Assembly (NCBI RefSeq): GCF_000332335.1
Contig: NZ_KB235948.1
Span: forward strand, 3,104,707-3,168,706
Length of the DNA stretch: 64,000 nt
Source: Kamptonema formosum PCC 10802
Lineage (GTDB): Bacteria > Cyanobacteriota > Cyanobacteriia > Cyanobacteriales > Oscillatoriaceae
Direction: 5' to 3'
This document shows positions 18,370-26,591 of this stretch, piece by piece (position 1 is the stretch's first letter; each line of letters opens with the position of its first letter). Position numbers and translations under genes: made by a program. The notes beneath the pieces were generated by a model, which worked only from the letters and a program-made list of their open reading frames with translations, was not told where the DNA came from and ran no database searches.

Positions 18370-19201
18370 GCGCTGCCCAAGCGTCGCCCTTCCCCTGACG
18401 CACGCCCGTCAGAGATAGAGCTGAGAAATCCGGTTTCTTAAAGAAACCGGGTTTCAAAGGACGTACTTCACCCAACTGAAAACCGCTACAGTCTTCCTAG
18501 CAGCTTCTGGCCCACCGGCAAGCGCTGTGCTGTGGGGCGAGCGCATCAGGTGTCAGCTGCCGGCAGCGCCCAAAGGTTTGCACCGGCAGTCTTGACGTTT
18601 ATCGGCAAACCTGGTATAATTAAACACCACTACCCAATCGGGTTGAACAAGCTTGTGGCGGGCAGCTCAATCACTTAGATTGCCAGTCATCCGTAATTCA
18701 CAGAAGAATTGCGGGCGATTGCCTTCCCAGCCGGAGAGTGCGGGGCGCGAATCTCGCCCCGCCACACCCTTTCAGGCAAAAGTAAACAGTAAAAGCCGCA
18801 GGTGCAAAGCGCCAGATTGTTTGCCTGTTACCCAACCTTCTATCTTTGCCATCATTCTCCCAACCCGCCACGATGGCTGTATTCTGGCATTTTATGTAAG
18901 GATTTAGTGCTGGGAATTTCCTGAGCAACAAAATGAGAGAGATAGTATCCTTTCAGGTGGGTGAATAGCGGGTTTTTTCTGATTATTCTATCTAAAAGAC
19001 GAGCTGGCAAAACTCAAAACCAGCAGGGAGTGAAAGGCGCAATACTTGATTAGCTGAAAGTTAGAAATAGTGGGGAACCTACCTCTAGCGGTATATAAGG
19101 TAACAAAAAGAGATGCTCCCCCAGCGAGATGAAGTCACCCCTCCAAGGTTTTTAGGATAACTTGCAGAAGTTCAAACGCTTGAAACATTAGGAGTACAGT
19201 T
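18370..19201. other. 832-base gap with hairpins, no clear gene
   Basis: Contains a partial copy of the 48338-type element at 18424-18491 (AGAAATCCGGTTTCTTAAAG to AACTGAAAACCGCTACA). A strong hairpin lies at 18740-18762 (GCGGGGCG, seven-base loop, CGCCCCGC). An 84-codon open frame (18653-18907) crosses the hairpin and looks random. A possible -10, GGTATAAT, lies at 18611-18618. A small RNA between there and the hairpin is possible but not shown. Confidence 0.45.
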
Positions 19202-19597
19202 ATGGCAGAGAAGAGCAATCGCGGATTTGCCTCTATGGACGAAGACAAACAGCGCGAGATAGCCAGCAAAGGCGGTCACGCCGCCCATGAGAAAGGAACC
19301 GCCCACGAATTCACCCCTGAGGAAGCAAGAGAAGCCGGTCGCAAAGGTGGCGAAACCGTCAGCCAAGACCGCGAACACATGGCTGAAATTGGCCGCAAGG
19401 GCGGGGAAACCGTCAGCCAGGACCGCGAACACATGGCGGAAATTGGCCGCAAGGGTGGGGAAACCGTCAGCCAAGACCGGGAACACATGGCTGAGATTGG
19501 CCGCAAGGGCGGGGAAACCGTCAGCCAAGACCGGGAACACATGGCTGAGATTGGCCGCAAGGGCGGTGAGCAAAGCCACAAAAACGACGAAGAGTAG
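19202..19597 (+). CDS. KGG-repeat stress protein
   Basis: A 131-residue, very hydrophilic protein. After an N-terminal segment (GFASMDEDKQREIASKGGHA) it has four copies of an 18-residue unit GRKGGETVSQDREHMAEI, then a final RKGGEQSHKNDEE. Proteins with the KGG motif (GsiB/ConJ type) are induced by stress, desiccation or conidiation and are probably disordered protectants. AGGAG lies eight bases before the ATG. The four units are nearly identical as 54-bp DNA repeats, so their number may vary between strains. The antisense strand is also open across them because the unit is a multiple of three; that is not a gene. Confidence 0.9.
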   Translation: MAEKSNRGFASMDEDKQREIASKGGHAAHEKGTAHEFTPEEAREAGRKGGETVSQDREHMAEIGRKGGETVSQDREHMAEIGRKGGETVSQDREHMAEIGRKGGETVSQDREHMAEIGRKGGEQSHKNDEE

Positions 19598-19743
19598 CCG
19601 CAGGGTGCGTTCCCTCAAGGGAGCGCCCCAGAGATTTGCCGGGGCGGGCTCGCAGAGCAAGCCGGAGATCCCAGGAATATCGCAGACAAACCCGCCCACC
19701 CCCTCGGTTCTTCCTTGGCGTCTATGGCGGTTAATTTTTTATC

Positions 19744-20865
19744 TTACTCCCTGCCAATCGCATCCCAAAACCCCTCACCCGGCAGAGTCAACTGCTGCAA
19801 CCGGCCATTCACCCAGCCCGCAGCGGCTATCCCAGACGCCAAAGCGCCTTCCACCAGATTCCCCCCGCACCAATCGCCACAGCAAACCACCGGCACCGGC
19901 ACCTGAGCACTCAAACACGCTTCTGGCAGAGGGCGGGTAGTAAAAGCATAGCGCCAGCGGTGGACCTGCACCCAATCCGGGCTGTCCAGCCAAGGCAGCA
20001 AATACTTGGCCGCACGCGCGAGCAGCTGCTCGCCCGCCGGCTGGAAGTCCTCAGCGTCTAAATAACCTTGTGCGAACGCAGGCGTACTTTGCAGCACAAA
20101 CACCGGCACCTCGGACGCCCGTCGCTTGCTGCTGTCCCAGCCAACCCACGCCAGCCTCTCATCCGAGGGAAAGACCACCGCACGCCATGCCGTGTCCCGC
20201 CGAGCTAAATCTCTCTGCCGGTCCGCAGGGTAGCCCGCCATGACGCTGATGCAAGGCTCAAACTCCACAGAGCGCAATTTGTTCAACAACTCAAGGGGAA
20301 CAGCACCCTCATGTGGCTCCAGGAGCGTGAGCGCTTGGGGTGCCGGTATGGCCACCACGACAGCTTTGGCCGTCAAGTCTGTGGGGGGTTCAGCCGTAGA
20401 ATTGGTAGCTTCTGCGGTGAGATGCCACGTCTGGCTGCCGGTGGGGGCGATGGCGGTGACGCGCCGGTTCAGCCAGATATCCAAGCCGGTGCCGAGAAAC
20501 TTGCCAATCGCACTCATTCCTGCCGGTGCGGTGTGAGAGGGACACCACTCCCCCGCAGCCAGCTCGTGCGGGTGAAGGTCAGATCCCAGTTCATAAATCG
20601 TGTCAGTCCAGGGCTCGATAATGTTGCGGTCGGACAAAACCTGAACCAAACGCCGCAACAGCAAACCTTTGGGTTGCAGGTATCGCGCTCCGTGATCCGC
20701 ACAAGTTCCCTGCAACCGGCGGGTGGCAACTCGTCCGCCCAGCCCGCGAGACTTTTCCACAACCGCCACCGAATAACCCGCCATGCGCAGCAGCTGGGCG
20801 CAAGTCAGCCCCGCCATGCCGGCACCAATCACGGCAACATCCAATATCTTGTCGCTTGCAGCCAT
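19744..20865 (-). CDS. FAD-dependent oxidoreductase, renalase/amine oxidase-like
   Basis: A 373-residue flavoprotein. The FAD-binding loop VAVIGAGMAGLTCAQLL is at about residues 10-26, followed by the acidic end VVEKSRGLGGRVATRR, typical of the renalase and NAD(P)-binding-8 group. Near the C-terminus VVCCGDWCGGNLVEGALASG is the second FAD contact. I start it at ATG 20865, not at the 114 codons of open frame upstream, because the FAD loop then lies at the N-terminus. The substrate is unknown; relatives oxidise amines or altered nicotinamide dinucleotides. The 308-base gap upstream to the divergent gene holds only a weak AT-poor region and a possible TACAAT -10 at 21102. Confidence 0.85.
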   Translation of the reverse strand: MAASDKILDVAVIGAGMAGLTCAQLLRMAGYSVAVVEKSRGLGGRVATRRLQGTCADHGARYLQPKGLLLRRLVQVLSDRNIIEPWTDTIYELGSDLHPHELAAGEWCPSHTAPAGMSAIGKFLGTGLDIWLNRRVTAIAPTGSQTWHLTAEATNSTAEPPTDLTAKAVVVAIPAPQALTLLEPHEGAVPLELLNKLRSVEFEPCISVMAGYPADRQRDLARRDTAWRAVVFPSDERLAWVGWDSSKRRASEVPVFVLQSTPAFAQGYLDAEDFQPAGEQLLARAAKYLLPWLDSPDWVQVHRWRYAFTTRPLPEACLSAQVPVPVVCCGDWCGGNLVEGALASGIAAAGWVNGRLQQLTLPGEGFWDAIGRE

Positions 20866-21173
20866 TAGGGTCAGAAAGTAAAGAACAATCAAAGTAACAC
20901 GCCCCTCTTTCAGTAGCAAGCGCTCTGGGAGCATCCCGGCTGTGCAAAGAAGCCCAAATGAATGCGACAATGATTTCAGCAGGGGGTAGGAGGAGAAGAT
21001 TTTTGGCCAACTGAATCCCGGAAACGGGATTGAAATACTGCGCACAAGCGCCCAGAGGCAGGCCCCCCCTCCCCCTCCTGCCGGCGGCTGCAGCCCAATA
21101 GTACAATAAGTCAGACCCAGAATCTGCGCAAAGCCGCGCCTCTGGGCAGGACAATCCAGGGAGGAAGCGGACA

Positions 21174-22016
21174 TTGGACGAGCTAAGAGCAGCACTGGAA
21201 CTGGCAACCGACGAAGAATTGCAGCAGCTGACGGATATTCTCTTCTGCCGCCGGTTCAACCCCCTCGACTACTTTCAAACCCCCGATCCGATCGATGTTA
21301 AAAGCCGAGACCGGCAAACCTGGCTGGACACTCTCGAACAGCGCTTTCGCTATCTCGCCGCCGATGGAATCACGGTTTTGCGGGGGAGCACCGATAAAGT
21401 CACCTACCGGCACGCCCTGATTCAGGTGTGCCGCTACCTGAAAATCTCCTACTCCAACAAGCTGTCCACCACCGATCTAGAAGCTGAGGTGTTTCTCTTC
21501 TTGATGGGCAAAGCTTGGAAAAAATTGCCCGCCTCAGAACAGGAAGCTTTGACGGAGCGAGTGCGCGGAGCGCTGGCGCAATCGGACCCCTCCCAACCGC
21601 TGCCGCTGCTGGCCCAAAAAGATCCCCTCGGCTTGCTGTTCAAAGGCGGCAGCGCTCTGGCGGTCAGTTCTGTCATTCAGCCCCTGGTGCTGCAGCAGAT
21701 TGCCCGCCAGTTTGCCATTCACTTCGCCACCTATCAAATGGCCAAGGCCACCCTGCTTGAGGGCGGGGCAGCGGCAGCAGCGGGGTTGGAAACCTACGCA
21801 GCCCTGCAAGCCGCCCGCCAAGGCATGGCCGTGACTGCCGCCCGCTACGGCGCAGTCCGCACTGTTTTTGCCTTTATCGGGCCGGTGCTGTGGGCCGCGT
21901 TTTTGGCGGATCTGGGCTGGCGTGCCATTTCCACCAACTACGCCCGCATCATCCCCACTATCTTTACCTTGGCCCAAATTCGCCTCACCCGCGCTGAGTG
22001 CTGGCAGCCTGCTTGA
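21174..22016 (+). CDS. YaaW-like protein (UPF0174-type)
   Basis: A 280-residue protein starting at TTG with GGAGGAAG upstream. The order fits the YaaW/UPF0174 group: an acidic N-terminus (MDELRAALELATDEELQQLT), a basic-acidic middle containing TYRHALIQVCRYLKI, and a C-terminal half rich in Ala and Gly with short hydrophobic stretches (about 165-185 and 235-260) that may touch the membrane. No function is established for the family. It ends 13 bases before the next gene, so the two are likely co-transcribed. Family assignment is by pattern and moderately sure. Confidence 0.65.
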   Translation: MDELRAALELATDEELQQLTDILFCRRFNPLDYFQTPDPIDVKSRDRQTWLDTLEQRFRYLAADGITVLRGSTDKVTYRHALIQVCRYLKISYSNKLSTTDLEAEVFLFLMGKAWKKLPASEQEALTERVRGALAQSDPSQPLPLLAQKDPLGLLFKGGSALAVSSVIQPLVLQQIARQFAIHFATYQMAKATLLEGGAAAAAGLETYAALQAARQGMAVTAARYGAVRTVFAFIGPVLWAAFLADLGWRAISTNYARIIPTIFTLAQIRLTRAECWQPA

Positions 22017-22029
22017 CAGTTAATCAGTT

Positions 22030-23508
22030 TTGAGATATAATATCAAACCTTTAAGTTTTCTGAGTTCGCGGCATCCTGAACCGCGCCTGCAGGTGGCGTG
22101 GAACTGCGCCGGGCTGTCGCTGCTGCTTTTGCCTTTGAGCCCGCTGCTGGGAGTTTCGGGTCTGGGTCTGGCAATGCTGCTCATTTGGCGGCAGAATTTC
22201 GCCACGATTGTCCGGCGTCGGCTCAATTGGGGCTTTGCTGCTCTCACCGGCTGGCTGGCGATAACCGCCGGCTTGGCTGCAGACCGGCTGGAGGCGTTCC
22301 TGGGGCTGTTTAATTTTGTGCCGTTTTTCGCCTTTTTTGCCGCTTTGAGCGCTCTGATTCAAACACCGGCTCAGTTGCGGCGGATAGCGTGGGTTTTGGT
22401 GGCGGGTTCGGTGCCGGTGGCGATTGTCGGCTTCGGGCAGATGTTTTGGGGCTGGAGTGGGCCGGTGCGAGTGCTGTGGGCTCTCGTGGATTGGCCTTTG
22501 GAACCGGCAGGCACCCCTCCCGGGCGAATGGCTTCTGTGTTTGCCTATGCAAATGTTTTGGCGAACTATCTGGTGATTGTTTTCAGTTTGGGGTTGGGGC
22601 TGTGGGTGGAGGCTGTTCAGGAGTTGCGCCATCTCGCGTCTGAGCGCCGGCAAAAGGTGCGCGATGAAAATGACCCGCGCATCGTCAGAGTTGTGGAGAA
22701 AAAAGCGACGAAATATGAAAAGCAAGTGTGGCGGCGCTTGGTGTTTTTGAGTTTGGCGGTGCTGGGGAATGCGGCAGCGCTGATTTTGACGGATTCGCGG
22801 AATGCTTGGGGAATTGCCGGTTTGGCAAGTCTGGCCTTTTCGCTGTATTTGGGCTGGCTGCCGCTGGTGGCGGCGGTGGCTGGGGTTGCCGGTGGGGTGC
22901 TTTTGGCGGCGTTTGGGCCGGTGCCGGTCAGGGACTGGCTGCGGCGGATTGTGCCGGCGTATTTCTGGGCGCGGCTGACTGACCAGATGTATCCAAACAG
23001 GCCGGTGCCCACGTTGCGGGTAACGCAGTGGGAGTTTGCTTGGGAGATGGTGCGCCAGCGTCCTTGGACGGGTTGGGGGTTGCGGAATTTCTTCCCACTT
23101 TACAAGCAGCATTACGCCCCTCTTTACCTGGGGCAGGAGTTTACCTGGGCAACGCACCCCCACAATCTGTTTTTGATGCTGGCGTGTGAGACCGGCATTC
23201 CGGGAATGCTCCTATTTTGCAGTTTGGTTGGCTGGGCTGTCGCGCGAGGGGTGCTGCTGTTGCGGGATTGGCCGGCTGTTGCTTCGGGGGAGGGGGCCAG
23301 CCCCGTTTCCAATCCCGATAAATTGATTTTTTTCAGCTATTTAGTTGCTTTTGCCGGCTGCACGCTATTTCACCTCTTTGACGTGACGCTGTTTGATTCG
23401 CGGGTGAATATTTTGGGGTGGTTGCTGCTGTCTGGAATTTATGGGGTTGTCTGTCAGAAGGGAGCGAATCAGGCTAATTCCCATTATAGCAGTAGCCACT
23501 TAGATTAG
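22030..23508 (+). CDS. O-antigen ligase/polymerase family membrane protein
   Basis: A 492-residue protein with about ten membrane helices, the first at about 24-50. The large external loop contains RVTQWEFAWEMVRQRPWTGWGLRNF and THPHNLFLMLACETGIPGM, which match the Wzy_C/O-antigen ligase family (cyanobacterial IctB-like proteins belong here). Members join polysaccharides to lipid or protein; the substrate is unknown here. It begins at TTG 22030, 13 bases after the previous gene, without a clear ribosome site. The last seven residues (YSSSHLD) and the stop codon are encoded by the mobile element at 23485, so the native C-terminus has been replaced. Confidence 0.85.
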   Translation: MRYNIKPLSFLSSRHPEPRLQVAWNCAGLSLLLLPLSPLLGVSGLGLAMLLIWRQNFATIVRRRLNWGFAALTGWLAITAGLAADRLEAFLGLFNFVPFFAFFAALSALIQTPAQLRRIAWVLVAGSVPVAIVGFGQMFWGWSGPVRVLWALVDWPLEPAGTPPGRMASVFAYANVLANYLVIVFSLGLGLWVEAVQELRHLASERRQKVRDENDPRIVRVVEKKATKYEKQVWRRLVFLSLAVLGNAAALILTDSRNAWGIAGLASLAFSLYLGWLPLVAAVAGVAGGVLLAAFGPVPVRDWLRRIVPAYFWARLTDQMYPNRPVPTLRVTQWEFAWEMVRQRPWTGWGLRNFFPLYKQHYAPLYLGQEFTWATHPHNLFLMLACETGIPGMLLFCSLVGWAVARGVLLLRDWPAVASGEGASPVSNPDKLIFFSYLVAFAGCTLFHLFDVTLFDSRVNILGWLLLSGIYGVVCQKGANQANSHYSSSHLD

Positions 23509-23647
23509 GACATTAGACCTTCAGGCTCGGCGGACGCCGTACATACGTCTATATAGCAGTAGGCATTTAGGGAAGGTACATTCCGGCCTCCCTTGCTCCC
23601 CCGCTCCCGAAGCTCCTATTGTCTTAACCCATATGACTACTGCTATA
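23485..23647. mobile_element. 163-bp two-part TATAGCAG element, copy 2 (order B'-A')
   Basis: Runs from TATAGCAGTAGCCACTTAG through ACGTCTATATAGCAGTAGG to GACTACTGCTATA. It is the reverse complement of 8990-9152 at the same length. It overlaps the end of the O-antigen ligase gene and supplies its stop codon. A GCGATCGC (HIP1) site follows at 23706. Confidence 0.85.
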
Positions 23648-23726
23648 ATCGCCCCAACCCGGTAGGGGGCACCGCTTGTGGGTGCCCTTGTGCGGAGAAA
23701 CAGGAGCGATCGCCGGCCCTAACGCC

Positions 23727-25265
23727 TTAGGCTGAGTTTTCCAACCGAATGTTATTTTCGGCGACTTCAAATAGATCCCCCAGGTAATTTTCAACGAGAT
23801 GGGCAATTTCTAACTGCCCCGTTCGCTCATTGTTGGCCAGCGTCTCACTTTGGCCAATGTACCGATAGCCGTAAATCCAGTCGCCACGCCGCCAAATCTG
23901 CACCGGCGTACCTCGTTTCAGCCGCTGACGGGCAGAATTTTCCGCTGCCGGTGCGGGGGAAGGCTGTTCCGCCTGTTTGGGCGGAGGACCGGCAGGATTT
24001 TCCGCTGCCGGTGCGGGTTCTGGCTCTTCTGCCTGTTTGGGCGGAGGACCGGCAGGATTTTCCGCTGCCGGTGCAGGTGTTGGCTGTTCCGCCTGAGCCC
24101 CTTGTTGGGAATCCCGCTGGACAATGGCCCGAATCTTTTCTTTTTCCTCTGGAATTAACTGCTTCCAGACGGCATTGGAAATCTCGTCGCCGTAAGCGGC
24201 TTTAATTTGCTTGAGTTCCGCCAGGGTGGCAGCCGCCAAAAATTTCTCCCTCAATTCCTGCATGACTTGGGGTTTGTGCTCCGCCGGTGCCTGAGATCCA
24301 CCGGCAGAAGGCCCACTGTCTGTCCCCACCATTGGACTGGGTGCGGCTTCTTCTTCTGCGGGGTGCGGTGCGTCGTCGAGTTCAACACTCGTTTGTGCCG
24401 GCTTCTCTTGTGGAGTTGCGGACATGCCGGCTTCAGGGTTCTGGGTTTGTGAAACTTGCTCAGCGCTGGCGGTTTCCGGGGAAAGCTCCACTTCCTGCAG
24501 CGCCTGTACCGCTGTCTCTGGCAGTTCTGGCGATTCGCTTTCCTTATATATATAGATTTCTGGCGATTGCGACTCGGCGGCGGGTGCCGGTGGGGTGTTT
24601 TCAGCTGCAGGTTCCGCTTGTGCCGGCGCGTCGCTAGTGGTGGCCAACTCTGGCTGCGGGGACTCGACAGCGGGTGCCGGTGGGGTGTTTTCGGTTAATG
24701 ATTCCAGTTGTGCCGGCGCGTCGCTCATGGTGGCCAACTCTGGCTGCGGGGACTCGGCTGCGGGTGCCGGTGGGGTGTTTTCAGCTGCAGGTTCCAGTTG
24801 TGCCGGCGCGTCGCTCATGGTGGCCAACTCTGGCTGCGGCGGCTCGACAGCGGGTGCCGGTGGGGTGAGCGAGGTTGGTGATTTCCGTTTGGCCCGCTTG
24901 CCGGTCCTGGGTGTTGGTGCCGGGGATAACTGCCCCTCTGGCAGCTCCATTTGCCAGTCATTAATTGGCCCAAACTTGACCCCAAAAACGTTCTGCAAAG
25001 CAATCATCGCTTTGCGCAGCGAATACCGGCTCATCTTCAAAGCCCGCATCACTTCTTCTGGCTTGAACCGGAAGATCCGATGGCCAGTTAAACCATAGCT
25101 CTTGATGTACTGGTAAACGCTGAATGCATTCTTGTCCAATATCTGATGCAGCTCTTGCATTGTATCCAGATTCTCGGAATATACAAGATCGCTAGGTTGC
25201 TGAAAAAAGGTGACTGCCGCTATCATATTGCTAATTAGTAATTTTTTTTTTGATGGCTTGGCCAC
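23727..25265 (-). CDS. Winged-helix protein with long Pro/Ala-rich repeats
   Basis: A 512-residue protein of unknown family. Residues about 30-105 look like a winged-helix domain (ILDKNAFSVYQYIKSYGL, then SRYSLRKAMIALQNVF, a likely recognition helix). Residues about 125-240 are four 30-residue repeats around PPQPELATMSDAPAQ, encoded by 90-bp DNA repeats. Then come an acidic linker, a short helical block (REKFLAAATLAELKQIKAAY, 335-375), three 20-residue repeats PAPAAENPAGPPPKQAE, and a C-terminal SH3-like part (GTPVQIWRRGDWIYGYRYIG). The start is GTG after a GGTGAGG site; a run of ten A lies nine codons in. Repeats look unstructured. Resembles a DNA-binding head on a long flexible arm. The linked gene at 25695 has a related head. 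Confidence 0.75.
   Translation of the reverse strand: MAKPSKKKLLISNMIAAVTFFQQPSDLVYSENLDTMQELHQILDKNAFSVYQYIKSYGLTGHRIFRFKPEEVMRALKMSRYSLRKAMIALQNVFGVKFGPINDWQMELPEGQLSPAPTPRTGKRAKRKSPTSLTPPAPAVEPPQPELATMSDAPAQLEPAAENTPPAPAAESPQPELATMSDAPAQLESLTENTPPAPAVESPQPELATTSDAPAQAEPAAENTPPAPAAESQSPEIYIYKESESPELPETAVQALQEVELSPETASAEQVSQTQNPEAGMSATPQEKPAQTSVELDDAPHPAEEEAAPSPMVGTDSGPSAGGSQAPAEHKPQVMQELREKFLAAATLAELKQIKAAYGDEISNAVWKQLIPEEKEKIRAIVQRDSQQGAQAEQPTPAPAAENPAGPPPKQAEEPEPAPAAENPAGPPPKQAEQPSPAPAAENSARQRLKRGTPVQIWRRGDWIYGYRYIGQSETLANNERTGQLEIAHLVENYLGDLFEVAENNIRLENSA
24570..24870. repeat. 90-bp minisatellite inside the winged-helix gene
   Basis: CGGGTGCCGG recurs at 24581, 24671, 24761 and 24851, exactly 90 bp apart, each within a nearly identical unit containing GTGCCGGCGCGTCGCT. 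The same unit recurs twice at 25443-25600. A separate 60-bp repeat (three units) lies at 23932-24085. Confidence 0.9.
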
Positions 25266-25303
25266 TTTTTTGGCCTCACCATCTTTTTTTTGCTTGATTA
25301 CCC

Positions 25304-25332
25304 ATCATACCACAAGCTTTCTTCCAGTGCAA
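25304..25332 (-). promoter_or_regulatory. Promoter of the winged-helix repeat gene
   Basis: Read on the minus strand: TTGCAC (25332-25327), 17 bases, TATGAT (25309-25304), with TGTGG directly before the -10. The same TGTGG-TATRAT arrangement precedes the related gene at 26192. The leader holds GGCCAAAAAAGTGGCC, an inverted repeat spanning the GTG start. Confidence 0.65.
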
Positions 25333-25335
25333 CCC

Positions 25336-25599
25336 CTAATTTGGGTATGGGGCGGCAGCAGGTGCCGCTGGGGTAAGGATTGCCGGTTCCGCTTGTGCCG
25401 GCGCGTCGCTCATGGTGGCCAGCTCGGGCTGCGGCGGCTCGGCAGCCGGTGCCGGTGCGGTAATGATTGCTGATTCCGCTTGTGCCGGCGCGTCGCTCAT
25501 GGTGGCCAACTCTGGCTGCGGGGAATCGGCGGCGGGTGCCGGTGGGGTGTTTTCGGTTAATGATTCCAGTTGTGCCGGCGCGTCGCTGATCATGGCCAC
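25336..25599 (-). pseudogene. Remnant of a second Pro/Ala repeat region (frameshifted)
   Basis: An 87-codon frame encoding VAMISDAPAQLESLTEN and two more repeat units of the same kind as the neighbour (SPQPELATMSDAPAQAES, PPQPELATMSDAPAQAEP), ending four bases from the next promoter. Upstream in frame is SPHPEV and then a TGA. It has no convincing start site. The winged-helix gene at 25695-26060 lies directly upstream on the same strand but in another frame, so the two are probably halves of one gene split by a frameshift or deletion in 25600-25694. Confidence 0.65.
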
Positions 25600-25694
25600 C
25601 TCTGGATGCGGTGACTGGCGGTGTCAGTCAAGGTATTGGCCCGCCGTTTCTAGATCCAGGCCAACTTCTCCGGGCCTCCGCGTTACTCTCGCAC

Positions 25695-26060
25695 TTATAT
25701 CGGCAACTCGTCACGGTCATCTGGGGCCATCCCTGAGTGCTGTGACGGGACAGCCCCAGATTGTGGGCCGCTCTGGAGCGGGTTAGCGGGCTGTGCCGGC
25801 GCGTTGGCGGCTAGTTCCGGTGGCAATCGCACTTCTATTAAATTAATGGGCTCACACTTGAATAACCTAAGTTTCTGGAACTTTGCCATTGCCTTCTCTA
25901 AGGTACGGTAGCCAATCCCCAATTCTTTCATAATTGGCTCAGACTGAATGCGCATGTTTCTATTGCCGGATTCTTCCATAAGCTTCCTTATATGAAGGTA
26001 GATCTTTAATTCTGTGTCGTTCAGTTTCTTTGTTAATTCGGACAACTTTTCCTGAGTCAT
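25695..26060 (-). CDS. Short winged-helix protein, paralogue of the 23727 gene
   Basis: A 121-residue protein. Residues about 10-90 form a winged-helix-like domain (LNDTELKIYLHIRKLMEES, then ELGIGYRTLEKAMAKFQKLRLF). The helix layout and the final strand (PINLIEVRLPPE) parallel the 23727 product (PINDWQMELPEG). The tail is rich in Pro, Ala, Ser and Gln and ends early. By comparison it should continue into Pro/Ala repeats, which are present downstream in another frame (25336-25599). Either this is a working short version or the 5-prime half of a broken gene. DNA binding is inferred from fold only. Confidence 0.7.
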   Translation of the reverse strand: MTQEKLSELTKKLNDTELKIYLHIRKLMEESGNRNMRIQSEPIMKELGIGYRTLEKAMAKFQKLRLFKCEPINLIEVRLPPELAANAPAQPANPLQSGPQSGAVPSQHSGMAPDDRDELPI

Positions 26061-26191
26061 GACAGACAGCTTTCCTTAATTTGCTGACAAGTTGGTTGAG
26101 AGTGGCTGAGACCAGTTCTTTTTGCGTTTTTCTTGATGGGAGGGCGAATTGCCACGGTGGCCCTGCTCATCTCTTTTTTTGATTAGGCCCT

Positions 26192-26200
26192 ATTATACCA
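26192..26200 (-). promoter_or_regulatory. Extended -10 promoter of the short winged-helix gene
   Basis: On the minus strand the sequence reads TTGTGGTATAATAGG, an extended -10 (TATAAT at 26197-26192) identical in its TGTGG lead to that of the paralogue at 25304. No good -35. The rest of the gap 26061-26591 holds nothing I can call; an open frame continuing upstream of the next gene lacks any repeat or domain. Confidence 0.55.
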
Positions 26201-26591
26201 CAACCCCAGCACCGGCAGGCACCCCGATTGCCCCTGCAGTGCCAGCGCCACCCAAATCGGGTAAGCTAAATCCAGACAGTCAGGGTGCCACCGGCAGACA
26301 GCGATTCGCGCTTTGCGGGGCTTTCCAACACAGCCGCACGCACCGCACCGTAAAAAATCGCTCTCATTAGTGCATCTATATAGCCCCCGGCAGCAAAGCT
26401 ACTGCGCAAAATTTGTAAGCGCTTTGTCTTGCCGCGCCGGCAAAACATTCGTAAACTCTCCATGCGGATACGTTTCTCTCGCCGGCATTGCCGGTTGCGG
26501 GAGCGACAGCCGCAAAAGTTGCGACGCCAATCTGCCATTGCGATTAGGAAAACTTATACAGACCCGTCCCTCCCACACGAGAAGCGAGTTT

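Noticed and set aside
18653-18907. 84-codon open frame in the gap before the KGG gene
   Set aside because: Crosses a strong hairpin, no ribosome site, no recognisable pattern.
19172-19699. Antisense 175-codon frame over the KGG gene
   Set aside because: Arises because the 54-bp unit is a multiple of three; the plus-strand frame has the ribosome site and family motif.
22051-23163. Antisense 370-codon frame over the O-antigen ligase gene
   Set aside because: Composition is that of a GC-rich shadow frame (His, Pro, Gln, Arg), while the plus strand has clear membrane helices and family motifs.
24595-25098. Plus-strand frames across the 90-bp repeats
   Set aside because: Cys/Gly/Ala-rich shadow of the repeat; the minus strand carries promoter, start and domains.
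26313-26591. N-terminal extension of the pentapeptide/HNH gene
   Set aside because: No domain, repeat or ribosome site before ATG 26592, and Cys/Ser-rich random composition.
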